Assembly: GCF_018603905.1 (NCBI RefSeq) | Contig: NZ_JAHFZZ010000048.1 | Location: 1-35,578, forward strand | Direction of reading: 5' to 3' | Length of the DNA: 35,578 nucleotides | Source of the DNA: Nonomuraea sp. NEAU-A123 | GTDB lineage: Bacteria; Actinomycetota; Actinomycetes; Streptosporangiales; Streptosporangiaceae | In this document: positions 1 through 7,022 of the stretch, in pieces | Layout: each line of letters opens with the position of its first letter | How positions within the stretch are numbered: the first letter of the stretch is position 1 | Position numbers and translations under genes: made by a program | Notes under the pieces: generated by a model | Database searches by the model: none | Seen by the model: the letters and a program-made list of their open reading frames with translations, nothing else | What the model was told of the DNA's origin: nothing

Positions 1-127
1 GCGAGTCCTTCCGCATGAAACAGGCACGAACCCGGACAGGCAGACGCCTCACCAAGAAATAGTCAACTACGAAGACGTGGGGACCTTTACTTGGCCACCA
101 GCGGCGACACGCACCCGACCATTGACA
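1..127. mobile_element. Right end of an IS21-family element (partial)
   Basis: A short stop-terminated reading frame resembling the extreme C-terminus of an IstB helper ATPase (3-62) is followed by a stretch around 78-125 with the pattern GGGGACCTTTACTTGGCC then ACCATTGACA. That pattern is typical, as I remember it, of the terminal repeats downstream of istB in actinobacterial IS21 elements. The terminal dinucleotide CA at 126-127 fits the TG...CA ends of this family. The rest of the element would lie left of the window. This is recognition from memory and is not proven. Confidence 0.5.
3..62 (+). CDS. C-terminal tail of IstB-like transposition helper (partial, 5' end outside window)
   Basis: Only about 19 codons are visible. 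They begin with ESFRMKQAR and end in a basic stretch before TAG at 60-62. IstB helper ATPases often end in a GES(F/Y)R(L/M) strand and a basic tail, and the DNA that follows looks like an IS21 right end. The call rests mainly on that context, and the fragment is too short to be certain. Confidence 0.35.
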   Translation, partial: ESFRMKQARTRTGRRLTKK

Positions 128-556
128 TTTGACCAGGCTGACCAGGCGCCCGTGCCCGCCTGAGCGACCTGCCGAGAGGTCCGCGTCGCAGCGGGTGGAT
201 GAAGCCGAAGAGCAGGTCCGGCGATTGTTCATCACCCGGGAGCCCCTGAAACGACGGGATCCCTTGACACCTTCGGCTGTGCTGCCGGCGCTGCGCGATG
301 TAGACCGAGATCGACCCGCTGATCGTAGGCTGACGGTGTAGGCGCGGCTACCGAGGTCGGCGTAACTGTGGGCAACGGCGTTCACAAGAGAGGTCGCCGC
401 GCCGAAACCCGCGCCAACCGCCAGGGCACTTGCCGTGATTCCCATGGACCGGATCACGCGCGAGCGGTCCAGCCGACGGCCATGTCGTTGATCGTTAGTT
501 ACGATGCTTTTCCTACCGCACAAATCACGCTGTCTGCGGAACGATCAATTCTGGTG
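128..556. other. Gene-poor stretch with gene debris
   Basis: No convincing intact gene is visible. The plus-strand open frames here lack ribosome binding sites, recognisable motifs and high third-position GC. The only coding-like piece is a short minus-strand fragment at about 318-445, described separately. The area lies between an IS end and the merR gene and looks like degraded DNA. Confidence 0.5.
318..445 (-). pseudogene. N-terminal fragment of a small membrane protein
   Basis: Reading from the ATG at 445 on the minus strand gives MGITASALAVGAGFGAATS, then LVNAVAHSYADLGSR. This is a plausible first membrane helix with mostly G/C third positions. After roughly 42 codons (near 318) the same frame stays open but becomes Ser/Arg-rich with A/T-ending codons. 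It then runs through the IS end and off the window, so it no longer looks like protein. I read it as the 5' remnant of a gene broken by deletion or insertion. The family is not identified. Confidence 0.3.
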
Positions 557-958
557 TCAGGCCGCTGGTGGAGCAGGGGGAGTTGGCGGCACACCTGCTG
601 CCTGATGTAGCGCCGCGTCGAGGATCGAGTCCAGGATCCCCTGCGAACTCTGGAGCTGAGCGATCATCTTGGCGACGTGAGTGCGTTCGCGCCGCAAGTC
701 TTCGATGAAGGTCGGGCAGCCGGAAGGCACTATCAGTTCGTCGTCTCCGTGTACGCAGTGCAGAACCCGGGCGATGACAGCGGTGGAAAGCCCGGCGGCG
801 AGCAGGGCGCGGATGTGGCGCACTGCCGCTGTGTCCGCCTCGGCGTACTCGCGGTAGCCGTTGTCCAGGCGGACCGGCCTGAGGAGACCCTGCTCCTCGT
901 AGTAGCGCAGCAGTCGCCTGTTCACCCCGGTCTTGTGAGCCAGGTCGCCGATCCGCAT
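557..958 (-). CDS. MerR-family transcriptional regulator
   Basis: 133-residue DNA-binding regulator. The N-terminus (MRIGDLAHKTGVNRRLLRYYEEQGLL, in two pieces: MRIGDLAHKTGVNRRLLRYY, then EEQGLLRP) is the standard MerR winged helix-turn-helix. A long dimerisation helix follows at about residues 75-115. A Cys pair at residues about 68 and 81 (LHCV, SGCPTF) could bind a ligand or metal, but there is no classic mercury or copper motif. The C-terminus is a Pro/Ala-rich tail. It is divergent from the SDR gene, and the shared intergenic region holds a MerR-type promoter with a dyad between -35 and -10. It therefore probably controls the SDR/NTF2 pair and perhaps itself. The effector is unknown. Confidence 0.9.
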   Translation of the reverse strand: MRIGDLAHKTGVNRRLLRYYEEQGLLRPVRLDNGYREYAEADTAAVRHIRALLAAGLSTAVIARVLHCVHGDDELIVPSGCPTFIEDLRRERTHVAKMIAQLQSSQGILDSILDAALHQAAGVPPTPPAPPAA

Positions 959-973
959 TCGGTTCCTTCCCCC

Positions 974-1004
974 TTGACCTTCACATGGATGTGATGCCTT
1001 ACCG
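974..1004 (+). promoter_or_regulatory. MerR-type promoter/operator for the SDR operon
   Basis: TTGACC (974-979) is followed by a 19-20 bp spacer and a TTACCG/TACCGT-like -10 at 999-1005. The spacer holds the dyad TCACAT-GG-ATGTGA (981-994). A lengthened spacer with the operator inside it is the hallmark of MerR-regulated promoters. The merR gene diverges from the same region. Confidence 0.6.
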
Positions 1005-1043
1005 TCCCGAGTATCGCTGATCTAGAAAGTAAGGAGTATGTCA

Positions 1044-1703
1044 ATGCCGGGTGCCGTGATCATTGGTGCAGGTCCGGGGATCGGGCAGGCGGTGGCTCGT
1101 AGGTTCGCCAGGGAGGGGCTGCCGATAGCGCTGATCGCTCGGAGCGACCGGACGTTGCGTGCCGCGGCCAAGGCGGTTGCTCCCAGTGGAGTCCCCATTG
1201 TCACGTTGGCGGCCGATAGTACGGACCAGGCCGGGCTGAACGCCGCGCTCGACGAGGTCGTCCGCGAGCACGGTGTGCCAGACGTCGTTGTGTACAACGC
1301 CGCGATCATCCAGGCGGACGCGCCGGGCGAGCTGTCGGTACGCGGTCACATGGAGGCCTGGGCGGTGAACGTGGTCGGCGCGCTCAACGCTGCGGCTCAC
1401 GTCGCTCCTGCCATGGCGGCACGCGGGAACGGAACGATCCTCATCACGGGCGGCATGCCCGAGCCCAAGCCGCAGTATGTGAGCCTCTCCCTGGGCAAGG
1501 CAGGTGTCCGTGCCCTGGTCACGCTGCTCGACCAAGAGTATGGACCTGCCGGGGTGCACGTGGCGAGCGTCACCGTGGCCGGTCCGGTCGCCCCAGGTAC
1601 CGACTTCGACCCTGACGACATCGCCGAGCACTACTGGCAGCTGCACTCGCAGCCACGACACCAGTGGGTGCGGGAAGCTCTGCACGCAGGTTCCCCGCGA
1701 TGA
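1044..1703 (+). CDS. Atypical short-chain dehydrogenase/reductase (SDR) family protein
   Basis: 219-residue Rossmann-fold protein. The N-terminal VIIGAGPGIGQA is the dinucleotide-binding glycine motif, and VYNAA corresponds to the SDR NNAG motif. At the active site the usual YxxxK is not kept: in the segment QYVSLSLGKAG the Lys is present but the position four residues before it is Leu. The canonical Tyr is therefore missing, although a Tyr lies seven residues upstream of the Lys. It may be a non-catalytic or differently acting SDR. I chose ATG 1044 because AAGGAG at 1031-1036 is 7 nt away, whereas the in-frame ATG at 1038 is only 1 nt from it. It lies downstream of the MerR-type promoter and overlaps the next gene by ATGA. 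Confidence 0.8.
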   Translation: MPGAVIIGAGPGIGQAVARRFAREGLPIALIARSDRTLRAAAKAVAPSGVPIVTLAADSTDQAGLNAALDEVVREHGVPDVVVYNAAIIQADAPGELSVRGHMEAWAVNVVGALNAAAHVAPAMAARGNGTILITGGMPEPKPQYVSLSLGKAGVRALVTLLDQEYGPAGVHVASVTVAGPVAPGTDFDPDDIAEHYWQLHSQPRHQWVREALHAGSPR

Positions 1704-2071
1704 CCGGAGCCGGGGCCACAGACGTTCTCACCAGGTTGCTCCATGACTGGCAGCGGGCCTTCAACGCACACCATCCGGCTGAGATCGCCGCTCTGTTCAG
1801 CCAGGATGCGCTTTTTCAGGGCATCAGTCCGCAGCTTGGACACGGTCCGCAGGAAATCTTCGACTATTACGCCAGGGTCGCCCGCGGTACGACGGCACAG
1901 GTCAAGGTGGTTTCCGGCGGTCGGCTGAGCCAGGAGATCGTGCACGGATTCGCGGAGGTGACCTTCACCGCGCCCACCGGTGACGTCCACCTGATATGCC
2001 TGTCCATCGTGGCCAAACGGGCGGACAGCGCCCGGCTCATCCACCAATACCACGCCGCCACACGTCAATGA
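1700..2071 (+). CDS. NTF2-like / SnoaL-SgcJ-type small protein
   Basis: 123 residues with the layout of the SgcJ/EcaC/DUF4440 branch of the NTF2 fold. A first helix (LLHDWQRAFNAHHPAEIAAL) is followed by FSQDALFQG, then a basic and aromatic middle, and ends in the strand pair HLICLSIVAKR ... RLIHQYHAATRQ. Such proteins are small cone-shaped enzymes or ligand-binding proteins, and the reaction cannot be read from sequence. The start ATG overlaps the SDR stop (ATGA), which indicates translational coupling and co-expression under the MerR promoter. Confidence 0.75.
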   Translation: MTGAGATDVLTRLLHDWQRAFNAHHPAEIAALFSQDALFQGISPQLGHGPQEIFDYYARVARGTTAQVKVVSGGRLSQEIVHGFAEVTFTAPTGDVHLICLSIVAKRADSARLIHQYHAATRQ

Positions 2072-2266
2072 CCGGAGTCATCACCTTCAGTCCATGCTCC
2101 GTCGTAGAAATACGTGAAGGCCTGCAGTCATCGTGTGTTTCGCCTCGGCTGCTCGCGGGCGGAGGTTCGGCGGCTCGGGAAGTCGGCACCTGATCCGGCG
2201 GAGTCTCATCAGAAGTGGCGCATTCCTGGCCTGTGCAGTTGTGGAGGCGGGTGCGAGGATGGCCGG

Positions 2267-2698
2267 ATGGAGGTGGCGTTACGCGCCCTTGAAGTGGCGG
2301 CAGTGCTGTTCGCCGGGTTCGTGATACCGGTATTTATGCGCCGCCGCGCCGCCGGCGCCAGAGCGAAGGTTGAGGCCGCGCTGGCCATCGGTGCAGAGGT
2401 CGGCTCGCTCAGGCTCATCGTCGCCGTGGCCGTACGGGAGGGAGCCTTGTGGCAGACAGGCACCTTCCGGCACGTCGAGCGCCGCATCACCTGGCGCGGC
2501 CCCTACGAGGAGATCGACCTGACCGGCGCGTCCGTCCGATCCTGGCGGGAGCTCGAGAAGTCGGAACGGAAAGAGGTGCGCCCGTACGCGATGTACGTGG
2601 CGCTCCTCTGCGTCCACCCCGAGCTCGACGACTTCGAGCTGACGGCGGCGCCGGATGACCTGCACGTCGTGGCCGAACTGCTCGGCCTCGAGAAATGA
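2267..2698 (+). CDS. Small membrane-anchored protein, DUF2550-like
   Basis: 143 residues. One N-terminal membrane helix (residues about 5-24, LEVAAVLFAGFVIPVFM) is followed by an RRR stop-transfer signal. A soluble domain then contains the patterns GALWQTGTFRHVERRITWRG and a C-terminal PELDDFEL helix. The arrangement (single TM helix, then a short domain with a W..G...W.. pattern) recalls actinobacterial DUF2550 proteins, but this is a weak resemblance. An upstream in-frame ATG at 2114 would add 51 low-complexity residues. The ATG at 2267, directly before the membrane helix, is preferred. No operon partner is evident. Confidence 0.6.
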   Translation: MEVALRALEVAAVLFAGFVIPVFMRRRAAGARAKVEAALAIGAEVGSLRLIVAVAVREGALWQTGTFRHVERRITWRGPYEEIDLTGASVRSWRELEKSERKEVRPYAMYVALLCVHPELDDFELTAAPDDLHVVAELLGLEK

Positions 2699-2778
2699 CC
2701 GCTACCCCCACCATCCGGGCTACGACTTCAGGAATGCCAGGTCCCTGACCTGCGGGTGGAGCGACAACAGTTCCGTGA

Positions 2779-3372
2779 TCACGCGCCAATTCGATTGTGG
2801 CTCGGAGCCGGCTGCCAGCCGGTTTCGGCTGCCCAGCGTTCAGCCGCTGTCATCAGAATTGCCGTGGCCGGGGCCTTGATCTGTCCGTAGTCGAGGAGGT
2901 CCGGCACGCTGAGAGCCAGGCGCTTCTTGAACGCCCCCCATGCTTGACAGGCGGCATCATCGGCGCGCAGGTAGTCGCGGAACAGCAGGGCGAAGCGGAC
3001 GTTCGGCCCGTCCACCTCACGCAGATGGACGTTGCATCGTCGCGCACCGACCGGCGGCGCGAATACCAACTTCCGGCACTCCCGTCCGCCCGAGATCTCC
3101 GTACGGTTCCAGGGCTCCGGCCGACAGCGGAAGCCGATCGCGGCGAGGAGCCTGATCTGCTCATCCTCGTCGATCGCGTCGACGAGGACCTGGATGTCCA
3201 CGCAGTCCTTGGCGGCCAGGCCCGGCACTGCGGTGGATCCGACGTGGTCAATCGCACGGGCTTGGCCTCCGAGGGCGCCTTGCAGCGTCCCGGCCAGTTG
3301 CTCGAAGTCCACTGCCCACTGCGACCGGTAGTCCACTACGGCAACGGCGGCCGACTCGTCAGGGAAAGGCAT
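2779..3372 (-). CDS. GrpB family protein (nucleotidyltransferase fold)
   Basis: 197 residues. The family signature is clear: IDHVGSTAVPGLAAKDCVDI at residues 41-60 holds the GS motif and paired Asp residues (D56, D59) of the GrpB/UPF0157 group, which shares the nucleotidyltransferase fold. The C-terminal part with NVHL and FRDYLRA is also typical. The biochemical role of the family is not well defined. It is transcribed divergently from the acyl-CoA dehydrogenase operon, and an AGGGG-like ribosome site precedes the ATG. There is no sign that it belongs to the neighbouring pathway. Confidence 0.88.
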   Translation of the reverse strand: MPFPDESAAVAVVDYRSQWAVDFEQLAGTLQGALGGQARAIDHVGSTAVPGLAAKDCVDIQVLVDAIDEDEQIRLLAAIGFRCRPEPWNRTEISGGRECRKLVFAPPVGARRCNVHLREVDGPNVRFALLFRDYLRADDAACQAWGAFKKRLALSVPDLLDYGQIKAPATAILMTAAERWAAETGWQPAPSHNRIGA

Positions 3373-3420
3373 GCCCCTAGTTTGGCGGCGGTGTGGATGA
3401 CGCGCGGGCGCTGCCGGGCG

Positions 3421-3442
3421 AATTGGGCTTGGGATACCAATT
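3421..3442. promoter_or_regulatory. Inverted repeat upstream of the acyl-CoA dehydrogenase operon
   Basis: AATTGG-N10-CCAATT lies in an AT-richer patch of the 160-bp intergenic region between the divergent GrpB and acyl-CoA dehydrogenase genes. It is a candidate operator for the catabolic island, possibly for the PucR-type regulator at 8639-9901. No consensus is available to test this by eye. Confidence 0.35.
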
Positions 3443-3532
3443 TGAAACTAAATGTCGTGTTTGGCGGACAATGGCTGTTTCGCTGTTCCCTCCTAGCGTC
3501 GTTCTCATCGACGCGATCGGAAGGAGCGGAAC

Positions 3533-4870
3533 ATGAAGGTGACACACGGCACAGCAGCCGACCCGGGCCAGGCCGTCCCCCATGGCGCTTTCCCGAGCAG
3601 CAATGGAAGGCAGTCCGGGGTGGAGCCGCCGGTGCTGGGCGGACCGGAGCATTCCGACTACTACCTGCTGGACAGACTGCTCACCGACGAGCAGCGCGCC
3701 CTTCGGCAGAAGGTCCGCGACTTCATGGACCGAGAGGTCACCCCGATCATCAACCCCTACTGGGAGCGGGCGGAGTTCCCCCACGAACTGGTTCCCAAGC
3801 TGGGGCAGCTGGGCATCGCCGGCTTCCAGATCGCCGGCTATGGCTGCCCAGGCATGAGCAACCTGACGGCCGGCCTGGTGATCCTCGAACTGGCCCGGGG
3901 CGATCTGAGCATCTCCACGTTCGCCGGGGTCCACTCGGCCCTGGCCATGATGTCGATCGCGCTGTTGGGCTCCGAGGAGCAGAAGCAGCGCTTCCTGCCG
4001 CCGATGGCGCGCCTGGAGAAGATCGGCGCCTTCGGGCTGACCGAGCCCGCGCACGGCACGGACGTGGTCAAGCTGGAGACGACCGCGCGCCGGGACGGTG
4101 ATTCCTACGTCCTCAACGGCTACAAGAGGTGGATCGGCAACGCGAGTTTCGCCGACTACGTGATCATCTGGGCCCGCGGCGACGACGGGCACGTGGGCGG
4201 CTATGTAGTCGAAAAGGGCACACCCGGGTTCGACGCCCAGGTCATCAAGGGCAAGACGGCTCTGCGCTGTGTCCAGAACGCCCAGATCTCCCTGACCGAC
4301 GTCCGGGTGCCCGCCGAGAACCGCCTGGCGGGCGTCAACACCTTCCGCGACACCGAGAAAGTCCTGCTGGCCTCGCGCTTCTGCGTCGCCTGGGAGGCGA
4401 TCGGGGCCGCCATCGCGGGCTACGAGACGGCTCTGGCCTACGCCAAGCAGCGCAAGCAGTTCGGGATGCCGCTGGCCGCCTTCCAGCTCATCCAGTATCG
4501 GCTCTCTCGGATGCTGGCGGACATCACCGACATGCTGTGCATGCAGTACCGGCTCAGCCAGCTCATGGACGAGGGTGAGTACTCGATGCCCCGGGTCGCG
4601 CTGGCCAAGATGCACTACACCGAACGGTCCCGGGCCATTCTCTCCGACGCTCGCGACATGCTCGGCGGCAACGGGATCCTGCTCGACTACCACGTCGCCC
4701 GGCACCTCTGTGACATCGAGGCGATCGACACGTACGAGGGCACCGACACCGTGCAGGCGCTGATCGTCGGCCGCGACATCACCGGCTACAGCGCCTTCGT
4801 GCCTCTGGCGCCCAGCGCCCCGGAACAGCGGGTCAGCCACGGCTCCACCGAAGGCAAGGAGCAGTCATGA
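3533..4870 (+). CDS. Acyl-CoA dehydrogenase, glutaryl-CoA-dehydrogenase-like
   Basis: 445-residue flavoenzyme predicted to introduce a 2,3 double bond into an acyl-CoA and pass electrons to ETF. The order is an N-terminal extension of about 45 residues, the all-alpha domain, a middle beta domain (FGLTEPAHGTD; WIGNASFADYVIIWAR) and a C-terminal helical domain (RKQFGMPLAAFQL; ARDMLGGNGI). The catalytic base is Glu402 in TYEGT, the position used by glutaryl-CoA dehydrogenases. Similarity along the whole length is to that branch. However, the Arg that holds the substrate's distal carboxylate (Arg94 in human GCDH) aligns with Ser here (DLSISTFAGVHSAL), so glutaryl-CoA is unlikely to be the substrate. 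AAGGAG precedes the ATG. The stop overlaps the CoA-transferase start (ATGA). Confidence 0.92.
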   Translation: MKVTHGTAADPGQAVPHGAFPSSNGRQSGVEPPVLGGPEHSDYYLLDRLLTDEQRALRQKVRDFMDREVTPIINPYWERAEFPHELVPKLGQLGIAGFQIAGYGCPGMSNLTAGLVILELARGDLSISTFAGVHSALAMMSIALLGSEEQKQRFLPPMARLEKIGAFGLTEPAHGTDVVKLETTARRDGDSYVLNGYKRWIGNASFADYVIIWARGDDGHVGGYVVEKGTPGFDAQVIKGKTALRCVQNAQISLTDVRVPAENRLAGVNTFRDTEKVLLASRFCVAWEAIGAAIAGYETALAYAKQRKQFGMPLAAFQLIQYRLSRMLADITDMLCMQYRLSQLMDEGEYSMPRVALAKMHYTERSRAILSDARDMLGGNGILLDYHVARHLCDIEAIDTYEGTDTVQALIVGRDITGYSAFVPLAPSAPEQRVSHGSTEGKEQS

Positions 4871-6084
4871 AGAACCCGCCCCTCCTGGAGGGACTGCACG
4901 TCGTCGATCTCGCGAGCTTCATCGCCGGGCCTGCCGCGGCCACCGTCCTCGGTGACTTCGGCGCCGACGTCGTCAAAGTGGAACCACCGCACGTGGGCGA
5001 CGCGTACCGCTCGCTCAGCCGCGTCCCTCCGAACCCCCATGTCGAAGGGGTCAACTACCCCTGGCAACTGGACAACCGCAACAAGCGCGGCATCGCGCTC
5101 AACCTCAAGTCGCCCGGCGCCCGGCCCGTGCTCGAGCGTCTGGTGCGGTGGGCCGACGTGCTGATAACCAATTTCCCGCCGCGGACACGGGCCAAGCTGG
5201 GCCTGGAGTACGACTCTCTGGCGCCCCTCAACCCCCGGCTGATCTACGCCGATGTCACCGGCTTCGGCGAGGAAGGTCCGGATGCGCATCTGCCCGGCTT
5301 CGACGTGACGGCGTACTGGGCGCGCAGCGGCCTGATGGACATCACCCGCCAGATTGACGTGCCGCCGGCCATGAACGTGTTCGGATCGGGTGACCACTCC
5401 ACGGCGATCACCCTGTTCGCCGGGATCATGACCGCGCTGTACCGGCGGGAGAAGACCGGCCAGGGCGCACGCGTCACGGCCTCGCTGTTCGCCGAAGGCG
5501 CCTGGGCGGCCGGCATGTGGCTGCAGGCCGTGCTGGTCGGAGCCAAGCCCCCTCGCCCCATCAACCGGTCCGACCCGCCCAACGCGCTGGGGAACATGTA
5601 CCGCACGGCCGACGGCCGCTGGATCATCCTCGTCTTCGTCAACGAGGACAAGCAGGTCCCCGGCTTCCTCAGGGCCATCGGTCATCCCGAGGCGGCGGAG
5701 AACCCGCGCTACGCCGACACCCCGAGCCGCCGCGCCCACGCCGCCGAGATCGTCGCCCTGCTGGACAGGACGTTCGCGACTCGCTCCCTGGCCGAGTGGC
5801 GCGAGGTGCTCGACGCCGAGAACCTCACGTACGGAGTCGTCCAGACGCTTGAAGAGTGCGCCCAGGACCCCCAGCTCCTCGCCAACCGGGTGTTCGTGCC
5901 GATCGACGACAGCAGCGACGAGCCGCACCTGACCATCGACAGCCCCGTACGGCTGGACCAGGAACAGAAGGTCCGTCCGGGCCCAGCCCCCGACCTGGGC
6001 GAACACACCGAGTCAGTGCTCCGCGACCTCGGCTTCGACACCGCCGGAATCGAGGACCTGCGCAAGTCCGAAACCGTCGTCTGA
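4867..6084 (+). CDS. Class III CoA transferase (CaiB/BaiF family)
   Basis: 405 residues that transfer CoA between a thioester and a free carboxylic acid. Family landmarks are visible: LEGLHVVDLASFIAGP at the start, LGDFGADVVKVEPP, NRNKRGIALNL, then LPGFDVTAYWARSG. In that last segment Asp146 is the expected nucleophile that forms the mixed anhydride. GNMYRTADGRWI and the C-terminal swap domain follow. Length is normal for the family. It is translationally coupled to the acyl-CoA dehydrogenase. The pair probably activates an organic acid as a CoA ester and then oxidises it, as in benzylsuccinate- or carnitine-type pathways. The actual substrate is unknown. Confidence 0.92.
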   Translation: MKNPPLLEGLHVVDLASFIAGPAAATVLGDFGADVVKVEPPHVGDAYRSLSRVPPNPHVEGVNYPWQLDNRNKRGIALNLKSPGARPVLERLVRWADVLITNFPPRTRAKLGLEYDSLAPLNPRLIYADVTGFGEEGPDAHLPGFDVTAYWARSGLMDITRQIDVPPAMNVFGSGDHSTAITLFAGIMTALYRREKTGQGARVTASLFAEGAWAAGMWLQAVLVGAKPPRPINRSDPPNALGNMYRTADGRWIILVFVNEDKQVPGFLRAIGHPEAAENPRYADTPSRRAHAAEIVALLDRTFATRSLAEWREVLDAENLTYGVVQTLEECAQDPQLLANRVFVPIDDSSDEPHLTIDSPVRLDQEQKVRPGPAPDLGEHTESVLRDLGFDTAGIEDLRKSETVV

Positions 6085-6096
6085 AGCCGCGGCTCA

Positions 6097-6166
6097 GCAG
6101 CGCGAGAGAAGCAGCGCGAGAGAAGCAGCGCGAGAGAAGCAGCGCGAGAGAAGCAGCGCGAGAGAA
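6097..6166 (+). repeat. Five tandem copies of a 14-bp unit
   Basis: The unit GCAGCGCGAGAGAA occurs five times head to tail with no mismatch, followed by a decayed sixth copy (GACGCGAGGGAAGAAG). It fills the gap between the CoA-transferase stop and the enoyl-CoA hydratase start. The purine-rich GAGAGAAG part resembles weak ribosome binding sequence. Copy number is likely to vary between strains by slippage. Confidence 0.95.
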
Positions 6167-6194
6167 GACGCGAGGGAAGAAGGGAAACACCATC

Positions 6195-6974
6195 ATGGCC
6201 ACGGTCACAGACACGCCGACCGTACGGACCGAGGAAATCGACGGCATCCTGGTGATCACGATCGACCGGCCGGAGGCCCGCAACGCCGTCGACGGGGCCA
6301 CCGCTCGGGGCCTGGCCGCCGCCGTCGACCTCCTCGAGGCCCGCGACGACCTCAGAGTCGGCATCATCAGCGGGGCCGGCGGCGTCTTCAGCGCGGGCAT
6401 GGACCTCAAGGCCTTCGCGGCCGGAGACACGCCCATCATCGAAGGACGGGGCTTCGCGGGCATCACCCGCGCCCAGATCAAGACCCCGCTCATCGCCGCG
6501 GTCGAGGGCTATGCGCTGGGCGGCGGAACCGAGATGGCGCTCGCCTGCGACATGATCGTGGCCGCGCGGAACGCCACCTTCGGCCAGACCGAGGTCCGCT
6601 ACGGGATCGTGCCACCCGAAGGGGGCATGGTGCGACTGCCCGAACGCATCCCGCGCAACATCGCCCTGGAGCTCCTGCTCACCGGCGCCGCCCTGCCCGC
6701 CCAGCGGGCCGAGCGATTGGGCCTGGTCAACCACCTCACGGAACCGGGCGAGGCACTGAAGAAGGCCCTGGAACTGGCCACCAGCATCGCGCACAACGCG
6801 CCCCTGGCCGTGGCGGCCGTCAAACGCGTCGTCAACGAGCGGCGAGTGTTCCGCGATCAGGACGCCTTCGTCGAGCAGGACCGGATCGTCGCACCAGTTC
6901 TGGCGTCCCATGACGCGCAGGAGGGTGCCCACGCCTTCGCGGAAAGGCGCTCACCGCGCTGGCAAGGCCGATGA
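6195..6974 (+). CDS. Enoyl-CoA hydratase/isomerase (crotonase family)
   Basis: 259 residues that hydrate or isomerise an enoyl-CoA. Crotonase features are intact: the oxyanion-hole segment GVFSAGMDLKAF (about 63-74) and ALGGGTEMALACD with catalytic Glu113. FGQTEVRYGIVP follows with the second catalytic Glu133. The hydratase Glu pair (rat Glu144/Glu164) is therefore conserved. The ATG at 6195 follows a GGGAA purine stretch just downstream of the 14-bp repeat array, and a much longer open frame upstream is not coding. It is third in the putative operon and would act on the product of the acyl-CoA dehydrogenase. Confidence 0.92.
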   Translation: MATVTDTPTVRTEEIDGILVITIDRPEARNAVDGATARGLAAAVDLLEARDDLRVGIISGAGGVFSAGMDLKAFAAGDTPIIEGRGFAGITRAQIKTPLIAAVEGYALGGGTEMALACDMIVAARNATFGQTEVRYGIVPPEGGMVRLPERIPRNIALELLLTGAALPAQRAERLGLVNHLTEPGEALKKALELATSIAHNAPLAVAAVKRVVNERRVFRDQDAFVEQDRIVAPVLASHDAQEGAHAFAERRSPRWQGR

Positions 6975-7022
6975 CACCCGCCCTGCCTTACAGGCTGCTT
7001 GCCGCGAGAAAGGCGACTGACG

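Noticed and set aside
2114..2266. 51-codon N-terminal extension of the small membrane protein
   Set aside because: Cys/Gly/Arg-rich with no hydrophobic or conserved pattern; the ATG at 2267 directly precedes the membrane helix.
3377..4840. 487-codon minus-strand open frame opposite the acyl-CoA dehydrogenase
   Set aside because: It is the mirror of a strongly conserved gene in high-GC DNA, has a His/Gln/Asp-rich composition without family motifs, and lacks a ribosome site.
6097..6166. CRISPR-like array
   Set aside because: Units are directly abutting with no spacers and are only 14 bp long; it is a simple tandem repeat.
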